A DNA stretch of 37,404 nt from Micromonospora sp. MP36 (GTDB lineage Bacteria > Actinomycetota > Actinomycetes > Mycobacteriales > Micromonosporaceae). Both the position numbers and the translations under genes were made by a program. The stretch covers positions 1 to 37,404 of the forward strand of contig NZ_VSFA01000070.1 of NCBI RefSeq assembly GCF_008119785.1, read 5' to 3'. Positions 31,304 through 37,404 of this stretch are shown here, piece by piece. Position 1 is the stretch's first letter. Every line of letters begins with the position of its first letter. Below the pieces are notes generated by a model. It ran no database searches and was not told the DNA's origin. It was given only the letters and a program-made list of their open reading frames with translations.

Positions 31304-34300
31304 GGCTGGCTCTCCGGCGGGGGTAGCAGGTCGCTGGCGTGGCGGGCCAGGAGGACGGGGCGTTGCAGGAGCGCGAGGGCGGTGTCGGCGGCGTTGCCGT
31401 CCTGCCGGGCGGCGAAGACCACCGCGTCCGGCGGCGGCGGGTCGCCGGTGAGGTCCACCCCGAAGCGGGACGCGGTCGGCTGTTCGCGGAGCACGAAGAA
31501 GTGCCCGGCCGGCCCGTCGGCCTGGCGGCCGGCGCCCCGCGCCACCTCGGCCGGGTAGGGGAAGCCGAACAGCAGCAGGTCGGGGGAGAGCCAGGCGTTG
31601 AAGATGGGCAGCACGTCCGGCCCGGTCGGGGTGCGCTCCTCCGCGCCGGTCCAGCTCGCGGCCCGCATGGTGACGATGGTGGACGGGTAGCGGCGCAGCA
31701 GCTCGCCCCGGATGACCAGCACCAGCGACTGTTCGCCGGGCGCGCCGACGGCGGTCAGGTGGGTGCCGAGCGGCCCGTTGCGCCAGGCCGGGTCGGTCAG
31801 CGGCGGGATGTCGGTCAGCGGCGCGCCGGCCGACACGGCGCCGCGTACGTCCCAGAACTGCCGGAACCAGGTCTGCTTCGGGTCGGCGGGGAACTCCCGC
31901 CACAGCATCTCCCGGCTCATCTCGTGGTTGAGCCCGACCAGGAACGCCTCGATGAACCGGGGGTTGGCGGCCAGCGCGGTCATCGTCTCCGGTGCCACCG
32001 CCGGTAGGTTCGGCACCACGTGCTCCTGGGAGAGCCCACGCAGCAGCTCGTAGGCGGGCACGTCGAAGGTGACCCCGGCGAGCAGCCGGCGCAGCGGGTC
32101 GCCGCTGTCCGGCAGGGCGTCGACCAGGTCGCCGCCGCCCAGGGTGAGCCCGGCCAGCACCTCGCCGGCCACCGCGGTCTCCGGGCGTACCGTCTCGCGC
32201 ACCGCCGCGGCCGCACTGGCCACGTCCACCGGGGCGGGCCGGTGGTCCCGGGCCAGTGCCTGGGCGGGGGCGAGCCGGCCCTGGTGGCGCGCGGCGGCGC
32301 CCATGAAGTCGTCACCCATCTTCGCCCGGTCGGCGACCAGGTCGGCGCGCAGGTCGGCCACGGCCACCGTGCAGCCTCGGGCGGCGCCGGCGTCGGCGGC
32401 GCCGGTCAGCGTGACCGCCGGGGCCCACTGCACCGGGACGCCGTCCGGGTCGAGGTCGAAGGCGGCCCGGTAGGTGATGGTCCCGCCGGTGCGCCGGGCG
32501 ACCACCAGGTCCGGCCGGCGGGTGCCGGTGATGTCGGCCACCACCACGCCCGCCGCCTCGGCGCTGGCCGTCGCCACCTCGTCCCGCACCGGCTGGGGTG
32601 CGGTCCATCCGCCGACCACCCGGCCGCGCCGGTTGAGCTCCCGCCCGGTGAGGTAGCGGGCCACCGCCGTGCCGCCGACCGTGCCGACGGCGAAGACCAG
32701 CAGGTCGGGCACCTGGTCACCGGTCATGTCCACCACGTCGATGCCGACCGAGGTGATCCGGTCGAGCTGCATGGGGGTGGGCAGCGAATCGGTCCAGCCG
32801 TTGCTGACCGCGCCGGCCTCGTCGAGCCGCCAGCCGATCCGGTAGAGCACCCGGTTGTTGGCGCCGCCGGCCCGGTTCAGCGCGTACGCGACGACCAGCT
32901 CGGGGCGACCGTCGCCGTCCAGGTCGGCCAGTGCCACGTCGAGCCCGGCCGCGTTTCCGCTGACCGGGTCGGGCAGCTCGTACGGGCCGGTCCAGCCGCC
33001 GGTCGCCGTCCCGTTCGCGCTGGCGTCCCGGCCCACCCAGTAGGCGAGCCGGCAGGTGCCGGCCACCGTGCCCGGCAGCAGCGCGGCGGTGACCAGGGTG
33101 GGCCGGCCGGTCGGCAGGACGGTGCCCAGCGTGGTGGCGGTGGCCAGGGCGACCGCCGGGATCGCCGGCCCGTCCACCGCGGCGGTCAGCGCCGGCTCCT
33201 GCACCGCACCGTTTTCGCCGAGGTTGTGGGCGACCTGGGTCCGGGGCCGGCTGCCGGTGCCCTGGGTGACCGTGTGGGTGAAGACCAGCGAGGAGAGCAG
33301 CCCCACCTTCGGCGCGAACCGCACGTCGGCCGGGGCGGGGGCGTCGACCGGCCCGGCGCCGCGCGGGTCGGCCGGCGTGCCGTGATCGAGCCAACCGGAC
33401 GGGCGCGGGTATGCCCAGCGGTACGAGGTGAGCCGGCCGTCGGCGGTGACCGCGAAGAGTTCCCCGTCGCGCGAGTCGCCGACCAGTGGCCCGGGCCGGT
33501 GCGCGCCGAACCCGCCGGCCGGGACCTGCGTGGTCTCCGCGCGCCATCCCCAGAGGTAGCGCTCCTGCACGTCGTGGTACCAGAGGTAGCGGGTCATCAG
33601 GCGGACGTCGGCGGGGCCGGCGGCGAGGGTGACGATGCCCAACTCCTCGTCGTTGCCGAACGGTGCCGCCTGCTGCGCCAGCGACACCACCCGGCGGCCG
33701 TCCGGCGCCGGGTCGTGCAGGTACGTCGACCCGTCGCCGTACAGGGACACCAGCCGCCCGTCCGGCGTGACGTACTCGATGCCGTACTGGCCGTTGGGGT
33801 AGCGGTGCTCCGCGGCCGGAGAGCCCCAGACGGCCGGCCCGCCGAACGACCGCCACTGCCCGTTGTGGGCGAACAGCCGGTTGGCGCTGGTGGCGACCAG
33901 CACGCCGACGAACGACGGCCGGGGCGTGCCCCAGAGTCGTTCGTTGCCGCCGACGGGGGTGCCCAGCGAGGTCCAGGAACGGCCCGTCGGATCGAAGCGC
34001 CACAGCGCCCCGTCGCCGCCGAGCACGTACAGCAGCGAGCCGCCGGCCGCCGGGCGGCTGTGCACTCCGCCGGTCGGGGCGCCGCAGTCGGCCCACACCC
34101 AGCGGTCGCCGTCCCAGCTCCGCTCGAACAGCCGGCTGTCCCGGGTCCGCACGTACACCCGGCCGGGGGACAGGACGGCGCCGGAGGTCGCCACGGTGGT
34201 GCCCGGCGGGGTGCCGTGGTCCCGCCAGACCCAGTTGTCCGGGCCGAGCCGGCGCCGCTCGAACAGCCGGCCGTCGGCCGCCCCGACGAAGAACCGGTCG

Positions 34301-36102
34301 CCGGTGAGCAGGTCACCGCCGTTGGTGACGACCCGGGTGACCGGGTCGTCGGCGGCCAGCGCGACGCTGCCGGTCGCCGCGGCCCGCAGCCCGGTGGTCC
34401 CGGTGCGCCACCAGCCGTTCGCGGCGGCCTGCTCGATCACCGCGCGGGTCAGGTCGCCCACGCCGCGGCCGTCGCTGACCAGGTTGTCCAGGACCGTGCC
34501 GCCCTTCGGCACCCGGGCGGGCGGTACCGCGCTGGCGCCGCCGGCCAGCCGGGCCAGCGCGGCCGTCCCGGCGTCGGCGTCCACCCGGCGGGCCAGCGGG
34601 CCGCGGGCGCGCAGCAGCCGGCGGACCGGCGCCGAGGTCGCCGCCTTCGCGCCCGGGTTGTCCGCCAACTGCTGGTCCAGCGGGTCTGCGGTGCCGACGG
34701 CGAGGCCGCGGGTCGGCATCTCGACCAGGTCGTGCACCGGTTGGGTCAGGGCCACCAGACGGTCGTCGTCGACCGCCGCGCCGGGGGTGTCGGGGTCGAC
34801 CCGGCGGGCGTACAGGGCGGTGGCCGTGTCCCGGGCCGCCTGGCCCCGGCGCAGCTGCTCGTTGGCCTCGCGGATCTCGGCGGCCCGCTGCCAGGCCGCC
34901 GCCGCCAGGTCCTCCTGATGCCGCTGCACCACCTGGGTGCCGAGCGCGGCCGCCGCGCGGTAGCGGGGGTCCAGGTTGAGTCCGGCCAGCCAGCGCGGTT
35001 CGGCGCCGGGGGCGGGCAGCTGGGTCTCCTGGCTGTGGATGTCGCCGTACAGCGGCGGGGTGAGCCGGTCCGCCGCGTGCCGCAGCAGCCCGGTCAGGGC
35101 GGTCTGCCAGGCGGTGCGGACGTCCTCGGCCCAGCTGGTCGGGGTCATCCCGGGCGCGGCGAGGGCGCCCTCGAAGCCCAGCACCGAGCGGCCCTCGACA
35201 CCGTCGTCGGGTTGCGGCGGCAGGCCGCCGCCGGGTGCGGCGATGTCCACCGGCTGCCGGCCGACGTCGGGCGGCAGCGGTCGGGCCCGCAGCCGGCGGG
35301 CGAGTGACTCGAAGTCGCCGTCCGGCCCGGTGCGGAACGTCCAGTGGTGGTAGACGGGCAACAGCACCGGGTCGTCCGGCCCGACGTGCGCCGACCCGGG
35401 TCCCCAGGCGGGTGCGAGCGGACCGGCGTCGTCGACCGGCTCGCCGAGGCCGGCGCGGACCCCGGCCTCGAAGGCGGGGACCACGGCGGCCAGGTAGTCG
35501 GCGCCGGCGGCGAGCCGGCGCGGGCAGAGCAGCCGGGACAGGGTACGTTCCGGCGCACCGGCGATCACCGCGGCGACGTCCTCGGTCTCGGCGGTGACCA
35601 GCACCTGGGCGTGCGCCCAGGCCCACGAGTCGGCCAGGACGGGCAGTTGCCGCACGGTGGTGGCGAGCCGGGGCAGCGCCTGGCCCGCCTCGGTCCGCAG
35701 CTCTCCGCCGCCGTCGACGGGCACCACGACCAGGACCAGCCAGGGGCGCAGGGCGCCCCGGGCGTCGGGCTTGGCCGGGGTGTAGAGCCAGGGCAGGTCG
35801 GGCCGGTCGAACTCGACCGCGGCCAGCAGGGACACCTCGACGTTCTCCGCGCCCGGCGCCGGGTAGCTGCGGATGATCTCCTGCGGGTCGATGCCGACCA
35901 CGTCGCCCGGGCCGTGCAGCAGCGCCGTCGAGGTACCGACTATCTCCTGGGTCTCGCCGGTGGCGGTCTCGGTGCCCAGGGCGGTGACGTGGAGGCTGAC
36001 GGTGGCCCGGGCGTGCGGCAGGGCCCCGGCCAACGGGTCGGTGTCGGCGACGACGCGGGTGACGCCGTCGCGTACCCAGGGCAGGAAACGCAGGCCACCC
36101 AT
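31300..36102 (-). CDS. Giant protein (1600 aa) with inserted beta-propeller and FG-GAP/VCBS repeats
   Basis: A 1600-residue protein without signal peptide. Residues 1-570 form an unknown N-terminal part (LRPWLVLVVVPVDGG, DPVLLPVYHHWTFRTG). Residues about 600-910 resemble a lectin-type beta-propeller with recurring FFVGAADGRLFERRR and WVWRDHGTPPG units. Residues about 1050-1210 hold three FG-GAP/VCBS-like repeats: DLDGDGRPELVV, DMTGDQVPDLLV and DITGTRRPDLVV, the first with a Ca-binding loop. The C-terminal part has a block I recall from hypothetical giant proteins elsewhere: FIEAFLVGLNHEMSREMLWR, then FRQFWDVRG and LVLVIRGELLRRYP. The propeller and VCBS parts look like insertions between the two conserved ends and suggest glycan or surface binding. 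The ATG at 36102 follows the DUF6603 stop by one base, with GGAGGT nine bases upstream. Confidence 0.85.
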   Translation of the reverse strand: MGGLRFLPWVRDGVTRVVADTDPLAGALPHARATVSLHVTALGTETATGETQEIVGTSTALLHGPGDVVGIDPQEIIRSYPAPGAENVEVSLLAAVEFDRPDLPWLYTPAKPDARGALRPWLVLVVVPVDGGGELRTEAGQALPRLATTVRQLPVLADSWAWAHAQVLVTAETEDVAAVIAGAPERTLSRLLCPRRLAAGADYLAAVVPAFEAGVRAGLGEPVDDAGPLAPAWGPGSAHVGPDDPVLLPVYHHWTFRTGPDGDFESLARRLRARPLPPDVGRQPVDIAAPGGGLPPQPDDGVEGRSVLGFEGALAAPGMTPTSWAEDVRTAWQTALTGLLRHAADRLTPPLYGDIHSQETQLPAPGAEPRWLAGLNLDPRYRAAAALGTQVVQRHQEDLAAAAWQRAAEIREANEQLRRGQAARDTATALYARRVDPDTPGAAVDDDRLVALTQPVHDLVEMPTRGLAVGTADPLDQQLADNPGAKAATSAPVRRLLRARGPLARRVDADAGTAALARLAGGASAVPPARVPKGGTVLDNLVSDGRGVGDLTRAVIEQAAANGWWRTGTTGLRAAATGSVALAADDPVTRVVTNGGDLLTGDRFFVGAADGRLFERRRLGPDNWVWRDHGTPPGTTVATSGAVLSPGRVYVRTRDSRLFERSWDGDRWVWADCGAPTGGVHSRPAAGGSLLYVLGGDGALWRFDPTGRSWTSLGTPVGGNERLWGTPRPSFVGVLVATSANRLFAHNGQWRSFGGPAVWGSPAAEHRYPNGQYGIEYVTPDGRLVSLYGDGSTYLHDPAPDGRRVVSLAQQAAPFGNDEELGIVTLAAGPADVRLMTRYLWYHDVQERYLWGWRAETTQVPAGGFGAHRPGPLVGDSRDGELFAVTADGRLTSYRWAYPRPSGWLDHGTPADPRGAGPVDAPAPADVRFAPKVGLLSSLVFTHTVTQGTGSRPRTQVAHNLGENGAVQEPALTAAVDGPAIPAVALATATTLGTVLPTGRPTLVTAALLPGTVAGTCRLAYWVGRDASANGTATGGWTGPYELPDPVSGNAAGLDVALADLDGDGRPELVVAYALNRAGGANNRVLYRIGWRLDEAGAVSNGWTDSLPTPMQLDRITSVGIDVVDMTGDQVPDLLVFAVGTVGGTAVARYLTGRELNRRGRVVGGWTAPQPVRDEVATASAEAAGVVVADITGTRRPDLVVARRTGGTITYRAAFDLDPDGVPVQWAPAVTLTGAADAGAARGCTVAVADLRADLVADRAKMGDDFMGAAARHQGRLAPAQALARDHRPAPVDVASAAAAVRETVRPETAVAGEVLAGLTLGGGDLVDALPDSGDPLRRLLAGVTFDVPAYELLRGLSQEHVVPNLPAVAPETMTALAANPRFIEAFLVGLNHEMSREMLWREFPADPKQTWFRQFWDVRGAVSAGAPLTDIPPLTDPAWRNGPLGTHLTAVGAPGEQSLVLVIRGELLRRYPSTIVTMRAASWTGAEERTPTGPDVLPIFNAWLSPDLLLFGFPYPAEVARGAGRQADGPAGHFFVLREQPTASRFGVDLTGDPPPPDAVVFAARQDGNAADTALALLQRPVLLARHASDLLPPPESQP

Positions 36103-36103
36103 G

Positions 36104-37404
36104 TCAGCAGACCTCCAGTTCGGCGGGGACGATCCGGGGCTGCGGCACCCGCACCCGGGGGCGGCGTAGCGTCCCGGCGCGCCGGGACGGGGACCGTGTG
36201 GTGTCGACGCCGCGGCGCGGCGTGGGGATCGGGCCGGCGTCCGTCGTCCGCTCCGCGCGGCGGGGCGCGGGAACGGTCAGACCGGCGTCGCCGGGGCCGG
36301 CGTCGGCCAGGGTGAACGCCGGGCCGGTGAAGCGGGCCGGGCCGGCGCGGCGGCTGCCGGCGAACGCGGCCGGCGAGGTGGCCGCGAACCGGGCCAGCAG
36401 GTCGCCGCCGCCCGCCGCGGTCAGGCGCCGCGCCGCGGGCAGCGGCCGCCCGGCCGCGTCCGGGTCGTCGATGATGATCCGGTCGTACGCCGAGTCGTCG
36501 CTGAGCGCGGCGAAGGTGGTCAACTCGGCCGGGGGCAGCGCGGTGCCGTCGGGCAGCGCCACGGTGCGGCCCGCCGCGAGGCGGACGAATCCGGGGGTGG
36601 TGAGCTGCTCCTCGGGCGACAGGTCGCGGAACTGGCCGGGGGCGAAGTCGTCCTCGACCGGCTCGCCGAGCTGGCCGGCGAGCTCGTCGTCGCCGGCGCC
36701 GACGGTCACCCCGGTGAGGGTGAACCGGTTCGCGCCACTGATCTTGGAGGTGCCCAGCCGGGACAGGTCGGTGTCCAGCGGCAGCACGTTCTCCCGCACC
36801 GCGAGCAGGGCGCCGGGTTGCAGCAGCATCGGTCCGGCCCAGCCGGTCAGGTCGCGCAGGGTCACCGGTTCCCCGGCGGTGAGCGCGGGCCGGACCTCCC
36901 AGGCGTCCGGGGCGTTCAGCGCCCGCTGCAGCGCCTCGGCCGCGCTGACGTACGTGGGCTCGTCGGTGGCGGCGGTGTCCCCGTCGGTCCAGGTGAAGTG
37001 CGCCGACACCTCCCAGAACAGGAACTTGATCCGGGCCTCGCCCCAGGCCCGCCACGGCTTGGGCCCGCTGACGCCGATCAGCAGGTTGACCGCCAGCAGT
37101 TCGGTGTCCTTGTACTTCAGCGACACCGTCGCGCCGATCTCGGCGGTGAACCAGAACGGCTTGAACTGGAACATCACGTCCAGCCAGGCCCGGCCGTCGA
37201 TGACGAACCCGCCGGCCTCGAAATGCAGCTTCAGCTCGGCCCCGAACTGTGCGGTGTTGCTGGTGACGGCGAGGTACGCGGTCAGGTCCAGGCCCTTGCC
37301 GGACTTCGACAGGGCGATGCTGAACCGCTTGACCGGCGGGAAACCGGGCGGGGCGATGAACTTGGGATGGAAGCCGCCGATCGACAGGGCGAACGCCTTG
37401 CCCT
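36104..37404 (-). CDS. DUF6603 protein, C-terminal part (5' end beyond the window)
   Basis: The frame is open to the right edge, so only the last 432 codons are seen. The visible start (GKAFALSIGGFHPKF, PPGFPPVKRFSIAL) and the block with FQFKPFWFTAEIGATVSL, SGPKPWRAWGEARIKFLFWE and VSAHFTW match my memory of DUF6603, a family of large beta-rich proteins with no known role. The rest is a less conserved tail ending in a basic, Arg/Pro-rich segment and VPAELEVC. No membrane segment is visible. It is the first gene of the cluster within the window, but its own start and any upstream genes lie outside, so the operon promoter is not in this sequence. The next gene starts one base after its stop. 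Confidence 0.8.
   Translation of the reverse strand, partial: GKAFALSIGGFHPKFIAPPGFPPVKRFSIALSKSGKGLDLTAYLAVTSNTAQFGAELKLHFEAGGFVIDGRAWLDVMFQFKPFWFTAEIGATVSLKYKDTELLAVNLLIGVSGPKPWRAWGEARIKFLFWEVSAHFTWTDGDTAATDEPTYVSAAEALQRALNAPDAWEVRPALTAGEPVTLRDLTGWAGPMLLQPGALLAVRENVLPLDTDLSRLGTSKISGANRFTLTGVTVGAGDDELAGQLGEPVEDDFAPGQFRDLSPEEQLTTPGFVRLAAGRTVALPDGTALPPAELTTFAALSDDSAYDRIIIDDPDAAGRPLPAARRLTAAGGGDLLARFAATSPAAFAGSRRAGPARFTGPAFTLADAGPGDAGLTVPAPRRAERTTDAGPIPTPRRGVDTTRSPSRRAGTLRRPRVRVPQPRIVPAELEVC

Noticed and set aside
32020..35307. A plus-strand open frame of about 1100 codons opposite the 1600-aa gene
   Set aside because: Same reasoning; the opposite strand has recognisable propeller and VCBS repeats.
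18421..37404. A canonical contractile injection system or prophage
   Set aside because: No sheath, tube, baseplate J-like, AAA ATPase, capsid, terminase, portal or integrase is visible. Genes beyond the right edge could change this.
1..37404. tRNA or rRNA genes, CRISPR arrays, insertion sequences
   Set aside because: I saw no cloverleaf with a CCA end, no rRNA core sequence, no regularly spaced direct repeats and no transposase with terminal repeats.

Overview
The window reads as chromosomal DNA of a high-GC actinomycete, most likely of the family Micromonosporaceae (Micromonospora or a close relative). Grounds: very high GC, many GTG starts with GGAGG-type ribosome binding sites, ATGA/GTGA overlaps, a DUF574-type methyltransferase, iron boxes of the actinobacterial DtxR/IdeR type, and two intergenic sequences (26672-26718 and 31224-31303) that resemble dispersed repeats I remember from Micromonospora genomes. 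The species call is inference.

Layout. 1-8.2 kb holds ordinary genes: the 3' end of a secreted M6-like metalloprotease, a strong terminator, two overlapping lipoprotein genes (one unknown, one thioredoxin-like), a convergent HAD hydrolase/YdeI pair, a bifunctional penicillin-binding protein, a GNAT-like protein and a secreted Pro-rich repeat protein. 8.3-15.5 kb is an iron-responsive block. Two iron boxes sit in an 84-bp divergent promoter. To the right they control a ferric-iron ABC importer (FbpABC-like). To the left they control an unusual one-polypeptide enzyme joining an adenylation domain, a carrier-protein domain and a membrane acyltransferase-3 domain. That enzyme meets a convergent diacylglycerol-kinase-like gene tail to tail near 9260, with no stop codon in either frame at the junction. 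15.5-18.4 kb holds a nucleotidyltransferase, a secreted GH18-like protein and a DUF574 methyltransferase, closed by a bidirectional terminator.

18.4-37.4 kb is the most interesting part: nine co-directional minus-strand genes, entering from beyond the right edge. In transcription order they encode a DUF6603 protein (partial), giant proteins of 1600 and 1502 aa, a 613-aa protein, a 599-aa tail-fibre-like protein, a GH26-like plus endolysin-like protein, a 39-aa strongly acidic peptide, an endolysin-like peptidase with two peptidoglycan-binding domains, and a papain-like protein with lectin-like repeats. None of the eight whose N-terminus is visible has a signal peptide or membrane segment, although several look built to act on cell walls or glycans. 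This suggests cytoplasmic assembly and release (tail-like particle, lytic release or a special exporter), but no canonical contractile-tail gene is visible here. I know no described function for the set and treat it as the main candidate for an undescribed system.
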